Made by a program: the position numbers and the translations under genes. This document shows positions 34,019-45,567 of a stretch of 64,000 nt of DNA, piece after piece. Every line of letters starts with the position of its first letter. The first letter of the stretch is position 1. The stretch is from Hymenopellis radicata (taxonomy: Eukaryota > Basidiomycota > Agaricomycetes > Agaricales > Physalacriaceae). Below the pieces are notes generated by a model. It searched no databases. It saw only the letters and a program-made list of their open reading frames with translations, and had not been told where the DNA came from. Location of the stretch: NCBI GenBank assembly GCA_015501595.1, contig JADNRX010000118.1, forward strand, positions 1 through 64,000, written 5' to 3'.

Positions 34019-34129
34019 TTGAGAGGCGCCAAAAAGACGCGTCGTGACTGGTAAAATTTAAAGTAGCTTTACCTCGGGTTAGGGTTTTCCCGAGGGTCAC
34101 GTTCCTTCGTTGAACCGTTACCCACTCGT

Positions 34130-35068
34130 CATTTAAGAGGTCCTTTTAACAGGGCATGATATTTCCTCTCAAGTGCACTCTAGACTCACAAAGTTCTAGG
34201 ACGTCTGGACATACTAACTTGTGTCAGCTGGAAGGCCAACGAAATATTTTTCCACCTCTAAACCCATCTAGCTAGCGTAGGACTCTTGCTGGAAGTGTAC
34301 TGAGTACGTCTTCACTTTGGACGGTTATGGCCTGGATGCGAGATGAAACATTTCCTCAGCCCCGAAGGGTCGGTGGAACAGATATTCCAGCACGATACAA
34401 TTCACATAGCGACTTATGTGTTATGTGGCGCGGTGCTTCTGACTCATTCTACCGTCCTACAGATATTAAGGTATCACTCCAAGTCATCTTTACTCTTGTC
34501 GTTATTTGCCACCCTCTACATATTGTCCGGACAGTGAGACTCGGTTCTTCGAATTGAATCTTGTAAAGTACTACAAGATAGGATCTTTCAGGAGGATATT
34601 AAACGTAGATGCGGGAGGCAACATTCACAGGCCAAGAGTGTATACAGTACCAGAGTGTAGATCTGAATCGTTATCGGTGATGGACCTTGAACTCGTGGAA
34701 CGTTGCTCACACAGGACGGCGGTAAAGAGTGATAGGATCAGCATAGGACACCAGTGTGGAAAGACGCGTTCTTGTTCGTAGGACGCGTCGCGAAAGGCTT
34801 TAGGACTCAGGACTCAGCGTTCCTGATTAGTCAGCCGCACACAACGAGTGACAGGGACGTGACATTTTCCTTATAATTCCCTCTCTACAACAACGCTCGT
34901 GCACCTGCGCTGGGACACACGACAAGATCTTTAAGCGTCGCGTCGATACCCCCAGGACTAGCAGCATCCCAGCATTTAAAACCGCGCAGTCATTTAGCCT
35001 TCCCCACACATTGCACTTGACTTGCAAACATTCACGACGCCAAACGACGACGACAATACTTAACAACG
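34130..35068. other. Intergenic region and promoter of the KNH-like gene
   Basis: About 0.9 kb without a gene I can support; small ORFs here lack domains and splice logic. An ATTTAAAA sequence at about 34973-34981, some 90 bp upstream of the next ATG, could act as a TATA element. Confidence 0.45.
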
Positions 35069-35768
35069 ATGCTAAACTTCCTGGTACCCTCGCGCAGTGT
35101 CATACGGTGTCTGGCCGTGAGCCTTCTCGTGGCGTCGGCGTCTGGTACGCCTCACGCATCACCTGGAGATGAATTTCTAACCGCCAATTTCAGCATACTT
35201 TGTCGTCACGGAGCCCACGGAAGACACGCAGTGGCAGAACGGGAAAGCAAACGTGATAACATGGGACAAGGGCGTGCTCGACGGCGTCAGCGCTTTCGAC
35301 CTCGAAATGACCCGGCTGAGTTCAGACGGGCTCACATATATCGCCTCCACAAGTACGCTACGCCCTCTCTCTCTCGCCCTTCTTTATTAACCCCCCGCTT
35401 ATCTAGTACCCTCGCTGAAGCACTCGACAAAGTCCCTAAGTGTTTATCTGCAAGACGTCCCCGCAGGCGATGATTACTTTCTCCTATTCCTCAACTCCAG
35501 TCACGGAGTCCTATATGCCATATCGCCGCGCTTTACCATCCTCAACGCTTCAGACACTGCAACCGCCGCGAGCACTGCTACTGCCGAGGCAGACGCGGCG
35601 ACCGTCACCATAAGCGGGTCGCCAAATCCCGTCAAGGCGTTCTCCACGACGTTCCCCGCAGTAGCAGGAGAATCTGGCGGCGTGCGGCTTATGCTAGACG
35701 TGCCGGTACTGGGCATGATGGCAACTGTCCTTGGGTGTGCTTTGGGCGCTGCGTGGACACTATGGTAG
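35069..35768 (+). CDS. Secreted, membrane-anchored KRE9/KNH1-type wall protein
   Basis: Exons 35069-35144, 35194-35352 and 35407-35768 give 198 aa. The order is: signal peptide (CLAVSLLVASASA), a KRE9/KNH-like Ig-fold domain with PTEDTQWQNGKANVITWDKG and a matching later strand VPAGDDYFLLFLNSSHGV, a Ser/Thr/Ala-rich linker (about residues 130-165), and a C-terminal hydrophobic segment (VLGMMATVLGCALGAAW) suitable for a GPI signal or membrane anchor. Proteins of this design are numerous in Agaricomycetes. The function is unproven; a link to beta-1,6-glucan or wall assembly is inferred from the yeast family name only. Confidence 0.85.
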
Positions 35769-36198
35769 ACATCGGGCATTTGAAGCCGGTACGCATTTAC
35801 CTTTTCCCTATCGATACGTCTGCTCACCATCATTAATTTACGTCTCGTGTAGATCAACAGGTGATTGGCTTAAAAATGGGACTTGGTGGTGGTATTATAT
35901 GGCAACGGACCTTGTAGAACTTTCATGGATTGTAACCGTCACTCGCTTGCATAGACCGTTCTCTTTATTGACTCTTCGCAGTATATATATCTATTAAGAC
36001 TTTTTTAATCTCTACACTACACAGCTTGGGAATGAATAGACTTTAGAAGGGTTGCACAAGCTTATCGTCGAGTCTGCTTATCCCACAGGTGATGGTCATC
36101 TACATGTGGGGCGCGACAGCCGCCACCTGATAGATGATAAACAAGTCACTCGGATACATCACTGAGCCCAAACGCGTTGAGACCTCGCTCGACACGTT

Positions 36199-36617
36199 TC
36201 ATACAGGAGGCTTGACAATGCCAGCACTCAGTTTGTAGTACACGATGGACGAATCGTCTGCGGATATGCCCAGATAGATCTCCGCCGGATCCTCGAGCGC
36301 TTTAAACGCGTTTTGAAGCCTGCCCCCCACGAATTAAACTTGCCAAAAAAAAAAAAAAGAAAGCACACGCACCAGGCATATGACAAAGACTCTGCTAATG
36401 CGCAGGGCACGACGTAGACCGTGTCCGTGTCCGTGTCGCGCCGCCCTTTGACGGCGCCGCGCAGAAGGAGCCCGAGGTCGACGACGCGGACGTCCGTCCA
36501 GGACTGCGCGTAGAGGATGTCGTTGTACACTTGGAACAGGCACCCCGATGTCTCGGGGTATTTCGTGATGAGCGCGTCGAGCGCTTCGTTGGAGGGGTGC
36601 GTGTCTGGCGCGAACAT
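36199..36617 (-). CDS. tRNA-splicing endonuclease subunit Sen15-like
   Basis: Exons 36373-36617 and 36199-36319 (53-bp intron with a long T-run) give 121 aa. The sequence follows the small Sen15 fold: an N-terminal helix HPSNEALDALITKYP, then LFQVYNDILYAQSWTDVRVVDL, a strand VYVVPCALAESLSYAW, and the C-terminal ISADDSSIVYYKLSAGIVKP. Sen15 is a structural subunit of the Sen2/Sen34/Sen15/Sen54 complex that removes introns from pre-tRNA. It lies 97 bp downstream of the tRNase Z stop codon on the same strand, an interesting pairing of two tRNA maturation genes. Confidence 0.87.
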
Positions 36618-36714
36618 GGTGGTGGTGGTGGGAGGAGAAGAGTGCTGGGGTTCCCGATATGGGAATTGTTCGAATCGATGAAGGCACAAAGATACAGTAT
36701 ATATATTACTACAT

Positions 36715-39700
36715 CTAAAGCACAACATCCCCATACCCACTATTAGCCACCAGCTCATCCAGCTTCTGATCATCCTCGTCCTCCGTATCCTTCATACTCT
36801 TAATAACAGCCGGCAAATAATGCTTCAACCTCCACATATTCCCAATCGTCAAATTCGCATGGTCAAACGCGTGCACAATCACCCGCGTCTCGTCCGTATC
36901 GCCAAACGACGGCAGCTTGGGATAGCGCGCCGAGAAGTGGTTCAGGAGCACGTTCTCCGCGTTCATCCTACTCGCAACTTAGCCAAACGACGAGTGCAGT
37001 CGGAAGAAACGGACCTTTTCGCGATGGCCACAGCCTGTCCATGAGTGCTGTGCGCTTTCTGCACCGCCAAGTCCTCTTGGTCGTCTGCCATCGTCGCTTC
37101 GTGTATAAGCAGCGTACACCCTTGACCGGCATACACCAACGAATCGGCGGGGACGGTGTCGGCCGAAAACCTTCATTACCTCTATCAGTATCCGTACAAG
37201 GCGTAGAACATAAACACCTACACGATACTCCACCCGTCCTTACTTTTGATATCCAAACCATAACAAATCGTCCGGTGGCGCACGTCAACCGTCCGAATAG
37301 AGTCAAGATTGAGCTCTACACATAACCTGGTGGCGTTCGTCTTGGACCTTCACTCAAACATTAGCACAACCGGGTAAAGTATAATAGAGTTGGAACTAAC
37401 ATGTTGATTTCCGTCCACGGCTCGCGTCCGCCTAGGCGCCACCGCCCATATTCCGCATACGCCTCGGGCTTTTTCCAGTGGAGAGCCTCGCTCATCACCT
37501 GTATCACGCCGTTGCCGCTGGGATCGTCCAGTCCCATGTTCTGGACATCAGAAAGCTCGCGGAGGTACAGATGTACCGGGCGGATAGCAACGAGATACAG
37601 AGGCGCCGTTGGTGGCGGATCGAGCTGCCCAGGAAATCAGCGCAATGCATGACGAAAACCCAGAAAGAGCACGAACCGTCCGCCTCATACGGAGAATCTG
37701 AGCGATACCCATATGATGATCCCCATGGATGTGGCTGGCAAATATACACTTGGTCTGTCGCAGAACATCCCAGACGTTATTGGGTTGCGATCTATTCCGA
37801 CCGTACATTCGGACCAGCTGCCCCCAAGTACCTTCACCAGCATCCAAGAATAAATTCCCATATCCCGGGATGGTGATCAAAGTCGAAGACACTTCAGAAT
37901 AGGATCAGACAAAGCGTCTTTCAAGAACGCTGAGATGGGCATACCGTTCCGATATTTGCTCGGCACTGCACTGCTCGTTCCCAGAGGTAATACCCCAATA
38001 TCTGCCCCTCGAGAAACGACCTGCATACAGCTCTCCTCCTGCGCCTTTACCGCCTCTCTGGCTTCAGTGTAAGCCATCAGCGTATGCGGCGGTAACACCA
38101 ACTCCTCTTTCCCAGTCGCCACAGCATGAAATATATCCAAATCCTGTACCGCCTTCTCTTGAAAAACGTCCGTAGGCGGACGTAGATGAATAGTTGAACT
38201 CGAAGTCATTAACTGAGCGCGCTCAGGCATACCCGGGATCGACTTGAAGTCTTTCTCCGAGTCCATAGAGTACTTGGGTACTGCAAAGATATCCGAATCC
38301 AGACCCCGCAGGCGGAGCTGCTGGAACGCAGCGCTGGTGAATGTGACGGGATCCGGACAGTGCTCGCGCGAAGCTATAACGTGGTGGCACTTTTCGTGAA
38401 AAGAATTCATGAACGCCGTGTACCTTGGATCCTCCAGGACGCCAGGGCCACAGGTATGGAATATGCAGCGGACATTGAGATCACCATCTGGCGAGCGTTG
38501 AAACTTGGAGTAAAAGGGAGACTCCTTGAAGGACGCCACGAGGGAAGCGATGTGGGCAACGGAGGGAACCTCGAGTATAATGATAGCTTGAGGCGGGTCG
38601 GATGGGCCGACAATCTCGTCGGCTCTGACAGTGCGTTCGAATGTTTTTCCGTCCTCCGTAACCTCGAACGTGATGGTCTGACCCAAAGTGAGGGCGCTGC
38701 GCAATTCACCATTAGGAATGCAAAGCTCAGCCGCCTTGGCTGCGTCGAATTTGCCGCGGTATCGAGGACCGACGACTATATATGAGAGGACAGGTGTCAA
38801 GGAAGGATCTGCGTCGCGTGCGGGGTACGTCGACGTGAATTTTGGGAGCTGCGTGTAGAAGCCTTTGGGTGGTATAGCCCGACGACGTCTGAAGTGATCG
38901 CCGTTGGGAGGAGAAGCGTCGTCTTTCACCGGAGGCTTTGGCGGAGGCTCTTTCTGGGAGACCTCTTTTCTTGTCGGAGAGGGTGAAGGTTGAGGCTGGG
39001 ACGAAGAAGGATCGTCGGGCTCGCCCTTTCCTTTCTTGCGACGTTTGGTTTTCGGAGGCTTTGGCGCAGGTTCCTTCAAGTCGGCAGGAAACATAGTACG
39101 GACAGCCAACTGCCTGTATTCGTCGGCCATTTCACCGGTCAACTGCTCAGGCATGAGATCCTCTGCGTCCATTCGTTCTGAGATGGACGCAATATCCCCA
39201 TGTTTGCGCTTTTTGGAGTCAGAAGCAGATACAGTCTCGTCAAGGAGCGGTGACACGGGGGTGGGAGGTAAGAGTGGAAGCGCGTAGACGGTGACATTCT
39301 CGTCCTTGAAACACGGCTGAGGCGCGTCAGACAGCTGAGGTGTCAAAGAGATCTCGTTGGGTAGGACATACATCGAGTCACTAGACAACGTGAGCCAAAT
39401 GGTCGCTCAACACAAGGTGTATATCGTACCGATACGTGTAGAGACGCATTGTCGCCATGTAATGCACGATGCCAGGCGGACCATAGACGGTGAGTCCCGG
39501 GATCGTGGCATCGGCAAAGGTCATCAAAAGACCTGTCTATCGTCAACGCGAAATTCCGGAAAACAGACCATGACTCGTACCCGGCAGTCCACCCACTCTA
39601 TGCGAGCCAACATCGGTGAAAAAGACACCCTTGGTCTTTTTCCAGTTGCGCTTGCTCTGCAAAAACGACCTGCTCGCGTTCTCTCCAGCGTTGAACAGGT

Positions 39701-39911
39701 ATTTAGCCTTGTCAAAGGTGATGATTATCGCGGGCTCGGTGTCGGAGCTGACGGTGGTGAGCACAGAGGTCGTCCACGTCATGGCTCTATACGTAGATGC
39801 AGACCTCCTTGGTGGACAAGAGAAAGCCCGTCCAAAGAAAAGTCGATTGAACACGGTGAAAATGGGAGTGTCATTTACCTTCGACTTCGAAGGTGGCAGC
39901 TCGCATGCCAA
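36715..39911 (-). CDS. tRNase Z, long form (Trz1/ELAC2-like)
   Basis: Removes the 3' trailer from nuclear and mitochondrial pre-tRNA. Eight exons: 39581-39911, 39430-39532, 37945-39380, 37677-37891, 37401-37624, 37222-37347, 37015-37170, 36715-36967. The frame closes exactly at 947 aa, or 904 aa if the ATG at 39782 (MTWTTSV) is used. The amino half is the degenerate metallo-lactamase domain (FNAGENASRSFLQSK). An Arg/Lys/Pro-rich linker with KTKRRKKGKGE follows. The catalytic half shows LPLGTSSAVPSKYRN, the zinc motif SHIHGDHHMG, then FSADT, IHEATM, AHSTHGQAV and LNHFSARYP. All key histidines are present. The long start would add a possible targeting extension. Confidence 0.93.
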
Positions 39912-39934
39912 AAAAAGGCTGATCGGGTCAGGTG

Positions 39935-40500
39935 ACTTATGATCAGCGTTGCGACTATCAAGTTGTGGACAACTAGTTCCCTTCTCGAAGGAAGAAATGC
40001 ATTGAAAGAGGATACAACAGCTACACCTCTGCTCGATGCGTATCGTTCCCGCCCGGGGGCCTAAGAACCCCCTGACTGTGGCTGTCGCCTTTCCTCCAAG
40101 CCCTACGCTTCTGCTGTGCTACCTGTGGACAGCCTCATTGCCTTGGGCCGAGTTCTGTGCCTACCTATCCCGTTCCCTACGCCGTTTCTCAGGACTGCAT
40201 CTAAGCTGTACTCGACGGCGGCTTCTTCTACTAGGCACCAGCATTCATCACGTCAGGCGCTCTCATCCCTCCTATAATATCTTCAGTTCGCATTTGGATC
40301 GTATCCGACATCTGACCATCGAGGACATCTACAACGAGCTTGTCAGTATGGGCCCCAATTCCGAGACTCCATTACTGAAGAGTATAAAGCACACTCAGTT
40401 AAATTGGACGGCGCTTATCAACTCTGCACCTTGGAAATCCGCGTAAGGCTGTATTCAATGCCGTGCTTTTGGCGCCTCGCTAGGGTCTAGCGCACTGCAA
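39935..40500 (+). pseudogene. Degenerate copy of the small gene at 42939-43660
   Basis: 40086-40240 and 40310-40490 align with 42885-43060 and 43340-43540: shared phrases include CGTTTCCTCCAAGC-like starts, CTGTACTCGACGGCGGCTTC against CGCACTGGACGGCGGCTTC, and GAGGACATCTACAACGAGCT against GAGGATACTTACCACGAGCT. Frames are broken and the middle is missing. It is a dispersed duplicate 2.8 kb upstream of the intact one. Confidence 0.65.
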
Positions 40501-40899
40501 GTGGCAGAAAAGGTATGTGTGATACCGCATCAGACTCAACAGACAGCAATCAAGGACTGAGAACACTTGTGAGTGGCTCAGACTTCCTGCACTCCGTGTC
40601 ACTGATACAAGAATAGTCGCATCTCTCTTATCGATGGGCGACCACGCACCGCCAAACGTGACATATCTTATTCAGTGATTACATTTTACAGCAAAGACTG
40701 TGTCGACTTCGTTATTCGATTCCATCTGCTAATGATGCAGCACATCAAAACGCTGTGTCGACTTCCGTCACCAATTCATTCGCTCGCAGTGCATCGTTCC
40801 TATCGAACGACTGAACGAGGATGTATGCAGCATTGCTGTCATAACGTGGTCGTGCGCAAAGACATAAAAGGTGGAACTATCGAATCCGTGTTCATTAGA

Positions 40900-42115
40900 G
40901 CTCCTTCTTGCGTCCGTCGAGGTTTCGGGAGATGCGCCGCAAACGGCGTTCCAGCAAGGAGAAGCTTCGCTTGGCCTGCGCCGAGTTGGAACAGGCATCT
41001 GCCAGCACTCCAACTGAAGTACTCCGGGAGCTTGTAACCGTCATCCTCGAACTATGCAGGTCCAAGACGGTGAGCTACTTCCTCGCGCAATTATCTCTAA
41101 AATTGAAGTCCCTCTCAGACTCGCAGATGTTCTACTTGTAGCGTCGTCGTAGAAGAGACCGCGCTTGTTGCTGCCCGACTACTATCAGAAGCCAAGGGTT
41201 GTTCTCGCGATGAAGGAATACAGTATCGGCTTGCAATACTTGATGACATCGTCAAAGAGTACGTCCACCGCTTATGCGCAAAGTTCTTACTGTTGTTAAG
41301 CGACCCTTCAGTGTCATAAAAGATTCTCAGCGTCATAAAGCTGCGCTTAGCATTTTAGGACTTCGTCCCTTCAAGCACGATGAGGCTGCTGTACAGAAAA
41401 CGAAAGAACGACTTCGCCTCGCGGATTCTCCTGGCACCATCACCCTCTGCTCAGGTCGAGTACCTGACAGTGTAATCGTTCATCCCTCGGATCACGCTGT
41501 AGCTGTTACGATGCCCGCTGAATCTGCACCAATACTAGCGCCTTCGTCTCCGCCCCGATGGACTAAGCCTCTCCGAATTGTCTGTCAAGGTCTTGAGGCC
41601 GTCGCCAATGGCATCCAAGTGGTTGCTCCTCTATCGATAATACCAAAGGCTGTAGCAGCCGCTGCGGGCACCGTTGATGTAAGCTTCCAATTTCGGTGCA
41701 TTGCCGACACAACTCATGTTAGGTTACATAGAAGCGCTATGAGAACAACGAAACTCACGACGATTTGAGAGAACGCATCGTCGAAATTGAGGCTCTTGGG
41801 CAATTTCCCTACCTACAAGGGTATGTGGCTCGTTGTTGCCCAGCACGCCACTCATTATCCCATAGTCCGATTCATGACTTCCGACAAGTTTCGGAAACGA
41901 TAGACTCCAGGCATTTATTGAAACGCTTGGCGCATGCTACCTCCGAGGAGCAACTCTTGAGCAATGTCGGCAAGAAAGTCGATCATGGACTTTTAATGGA
42001 GAATGTGAGGGAACTTAATGACATGCCTTTTTGTTATCCCAACTTTACGTGTTCACGTAGCTGGCCCAGACATTACTGGTGGGGCAAAGGCTTCACGACA
42101 AGCTTAACTCTGTAA
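40900..42115 (+). pseudogene. Unrecognised gene remains with helix-rich segments
   Basis: Several short open stretches separated by plausible introns: one around 40932 (MRRKRRSSKEKLRLACAELE), one around 41180-41290 with TALVAARLLSEAKGCSRDEG, one at 41560-41690 with LRIVCQGLEAVANGIQVVAP, and one at 41880-42010 with TIDSRHLLKRLAHATSEEQL. The amphipathic helices and their order recall the N-terminal four-helix regions of some fungal NLR-like proteins, but I cannot confirm this. I could not build a continuous gene. It may be a decayed or highly spliced gene. Confidence 0.3.
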
Positions 42116-42938
42116 TTCTATACACGGGAATAGTTTTCTTTCCAGTGACCGAGGCTCGCTCGGGCGAGATATCCTGGATGTCGAGTGGTGTGGAGGCAAC
42201 TTTCACCTGCTGACGTGCTGATAACTCCAACGATGGCTGCCAACTACAGTAGTCGTCGACGAATGGGCCATTTCTTTCCTGTCACTCGCAGATGGGGGGG
42301 ACCTCTGGTATTATATACTAAGTAGAGGCGGTCTGGTTAGGTTTCTGTTCCGGTTAACTTATATTTTCCTACTTATTTATCGGAGCCTGAGAGATCATCT
42401 GTGACTCACGCCGAGTTGCCCGACTTGGTCTAGGGTTCTACTCAGCTTTGGCGGTTGATCCATTCACATTACCGTTACATCATCTGTACACTCCTCGAGT
42501 GTCTATATACCTGTTTTTTTCGGCTCATCTGCTCATTATCGTGGGTGACGAATCTTCCGAGATCTCGAAAGAACTGCTGGTATAATGCCCGTTATTTCTA
42601 CATGTATAACTGTACTTATTATCCCTGTAGTGTCCACTAATACTGTGTACTCTAACAGACACAGCCTTACGTAGGTCCGAGCGTTCTCAAGAGGGACTGA
42701 GGTTCCATCACCCGCAGGATACAGACCAGAAACCATTGATTGGGTATAGCACACAAGTAGATGACATTCATGTACTTAGTCTCCACTGTGCAGGTTGGGG
42801 CATGGAGAAAGTGGAAGGACTTTAGATAAGATATCCGCGTGGGAGTTTGATCGAAGAGACAAGCGCCCCTGATTGCGGCTATCGTCTCTTCCTCCAAGCC
42901 GTCCATATTCTATACCCTCCATTCCTGCTGCGCCACCT

Positions 42939-43660
42939 ATGGAAGGCCTCATTGACTTCAGTGCGACGGCCAGGATCCCAATTCTGTGTTTACCCATCCC
43001 AGTTCCTACGCCACTTCTCAGGGACGACATTTACGCCGCACTGGACGGCGGCTTCCACTATGCGCCCGAATGGCAGCAGTTCTCATCATGGCGGAGCAAG
43101 ATCGTCAACATCTCTATCTATTCTCAACACGTCGCCATTCTCTTCAAGTCTCCGGAATATGGTGCGTTCTGACACTCAACAGCATTAATTAGTGCCCTCA
43201 TATTACGGTCTTGTTAGCCATGGAAGCCTTTGCGACGCGGTACGGCGCCCTCGTCCCAAATTCCTGTCCTAAACTCTCCCTTTCATTCGCATTTGGATCA
43301 TATCCGACGAGTTACCCACGATACATTATTCGCGAACCACGTCAGACCATTGAGGATACTTACCACGAGCTCGTCAGTCTGGGCCCCATATTCCGAGTCA
43401 CCCATGACTCTGTATGGTTCTGGGATGAAGAGGTGGCATTGGAGGCTGAACCAGACTCTTGCCGCACAGTCAGATTAGACGGCGCTTATCAACCCCGCGC
43501 CTTGGAGATCCGCGTAAAGCTCTATTCAATACTGCGCTTGTGGCGCCACGCTTACATTCATTCAGGGCTCACTCCCGACTGCCAGTCGAGACCGTGCATC
43601 TTTGATTCAACACTTTCATCTTGTCCGTTCTTTCTCGTTGCCTTCGTCTATATTCAATGA
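42939..43660 (+). CDS. Small two-exon protein of unknown function
   Basis: Exons 42939-43161 and 43218-43660, separated by a 56-bp intron, give 221 aa in frame. The first exon encodes LLRDDIYAALDGGFHYAPEW and WRSKIVNISIYSQHVAILFK. The second has TIEDTYHELVSLGPIFRVTHDSVWFWDEEV and ALEIRVKLYSILRLWRHAYIH. No family recognised. A start further upstream is possible. A decayed relative at 39935-40500 keeps the same two-block layout, showing that the gene was duplicated locally. Confidence 0.55.
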
Positions 43661-43920
43661 CGTCTTCACCAGTTCGGTACCGTCCTGAGCTGGCAGTTTC
43701 ATGATGATGGGCATCTTACGCTCGAGTATTCTACTGTTGATTCAGGTAAGTGTTGTGCTCGTTACATTGCTGCCACCAGTAACAAACACCGTCTAGCTGA
43801 AATGGCCGTTAATGCCCTGCACAACCGCTTCCATACGTTCAGCATCCCCACGCAGCACTACATGATCAACTACAAGCCTGCATACCCAATGGTCATTGCT
43901 TTATCCGTCACCAAGTCATC

Positions 43921-45567
43921 ATGGACGCTTATATACTTCTACAGACGTTCTACAAGTCGCGCTTGTTGATCAAAGAACTAAACGCTAAGATCGGTGGTTT
44001 GCAGAGTGAACTTTGCAATACCTCTGTTGTCAATTCTGCTGCGATATCCCAGGATCAAATTGTTCAGTCGATGGAGAGACTGTTCTTACGTGCCGACGCG
44101 CGCTGCGAAGAGAGGCTGCGGGAAGTGGAAGAGTTGAAGCAACAAGTCTCGGTGCTCCAATCCGAATTGGCCCGAAAGCCGAGTGACGATGTATGTGCCA
44201 TCTTACAGTCCCTGCAGCGCAACTCGGAGGCCTTACTCGCGCGCTCGCTGCCTCCTGAGAGACCTGCAACTGCGACGAAAGAGCTGGAAGGGAAGACTCC
44301 GGAGAGCTTGACTCATACCCATCTCAAGTTGAAGATTCTCTCCATCAATCGGGAACTACAGGAGACGAAGGAGAGGCTTACTCAGAGTCTCTTCAAGTCG
44401 ACGGACGATGAGGAGAAGTGGAGGGGAGACGTGGCTCGCTTAGATGCGCTGGTGCGAGAGAAGAGTGCAGAGCTAGAGGAATTCACGTCGGCCAACAACG
44501 AGTTGACGATCAGCCGCGACTACTTCTATTCGATGGTCAGCCAGTACGAGGCCGAGAAGTCGTCGATGGATGGCGACCTCGCCGAGATCGAGGGCCTTCG
44601 CGCGGATGTGAAAAATCTCAAGGCGGAGCTCGAGGAGAAGTCGCATTCCCTGGCGAGGGCGCTTCAGGAGGTAGATGACTCTCAAGTAGCCGCTGATGGT
44701 CTCCGCTTCTCCCTCGACGACATGCACCTCCAACTTCGTGATTGTGAAGACAGTGTCGCTGGCGTCAGACGCGAAACAGCGCGTGTCGAGGAGGAGAAGT
44801 TGAGGATTGAAGCGGCGTTGGAGGAGAAGGATACCATGATAAAGGAGCTCGAGCAGGAGAAGGACGAACTCATCGAGGAGACCTCGCGGTTGACATATAA
44901 AGTGGAAGACCAGCGGGAGGAGATGCGTACGCTGCAGGCGATTGTCAAAGAGACTACAATGGAGTGCGCTGCCAAGGAGGAGAAGCTGAAGGAAGCGTAC
45001 ACCCTCTGTACCGAGAAGGATGCTACCATTGCTACTTTGACAAAGGACAAGACTCGCTTGGCCACACAGGCTGATTCCGATGCTACCAAGATCGAGGAGG
45101 TCCAGAACGAGATCGACGAGTTGTACCGGGAGCGGAGGGAGTTGCAAGCCGATCTGAAGAAGGAACGCGTGGAGCGGAAGAACAGTGTAAAGCTGCGCCA
45201 CGAGCTGAGCGAGAAATTGGTCGCACTGCAAGTGGCGCAGAAGAAGGCCCTCACCGATAATCGGACCGTGCAGAGTCAGCTCGAGAGTCTCGTGCACGCA
45301 GCCGAACGCCGCAAGAAGGATGTTGTTGCCACTGCATCCGTGCTGTCTGGAGCACGGGATTCGTGGATTTTGGACCGAGAGTTTGAGCCCGAAGACGGTG
45401 GCGCAGCTTCCGCCAGCAGCCCGAGTCTGAGGCTGAACACGAATGAGCTCATGGCGCGGGCTCACCGTCGAGCTGCGGAACAAGGCCAGGCTGAGCGCAT
45501 GCGCCGCCGCCCGCGCGGGAGGCTGCCGCTTATTCAGGCGTCTGATCTTGTACGCGACGACGCTTGA
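43921..45567 (+). CDS. Long coiled-coil protein (548 aa), unknown function
   Basis: Uninterrupted ORF. From about residue 10 to 470 the sequence is strongly charged with heptad Leu/Ile/Val spacing, for example LVREKSAELEEFTSANNEL, EEKSHSLARALQEVDD and ELYRERRELQADLKKERVE, and contains almost no Pro or Cys. It resembles structural coiled coils (myosin tail, SMC or golgin style) without a head domain. The C-terminal 70 residues are less regular and end basic (MRRRPRGRLPL). A start further upstream is possible because 43690-43920 also has open stretches. The long antisense ORF is a shadow of its codon bias. Confidence 0.75.
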   Translation: MDAYILLQTFYKSRLLIKELNAKIGGLQSELCNTSVVNSAAISQDQIVQSMERLFLRADARCEERLREVEELKQQVSVLQSELARKPSDDVCAILQSLQRNSEALLARSLPPERPATATKELEGKTPESLTHTHLKLKILSINRELQETKERLTQSLFKSTDDEEKWRGDVARLDALVREKSAELEEFTSANNELTISRDYFYSMVSQYEAEKSSMDGDLAEIEGLRADVKNLKAELEEKSHSLARALQEVDDSQVAADGLRFSLDDMHLQLRDCEDSVAGVRRETARVEEEKLRIEAALEEKDTMIKELEQEKDELIEETSRLTYKVEDQREEMRTLQAIVKETTMECAAKEEKLKEAYTLCTEKDATIATLTKDKTRLATQADSDATKIEEVQNEIDELYRERRELQADLKKERVERKNSVKLRHELSEKLVALQVAQKKALTDNRTVQSQLESLVHAAERRKKDVVATASVLSGARDSWILDREFEPEDGGAASASSPSLRLNTNELMARAHRRAAEQGQAERMRRRPRGRLPLIQASDLVRDDA

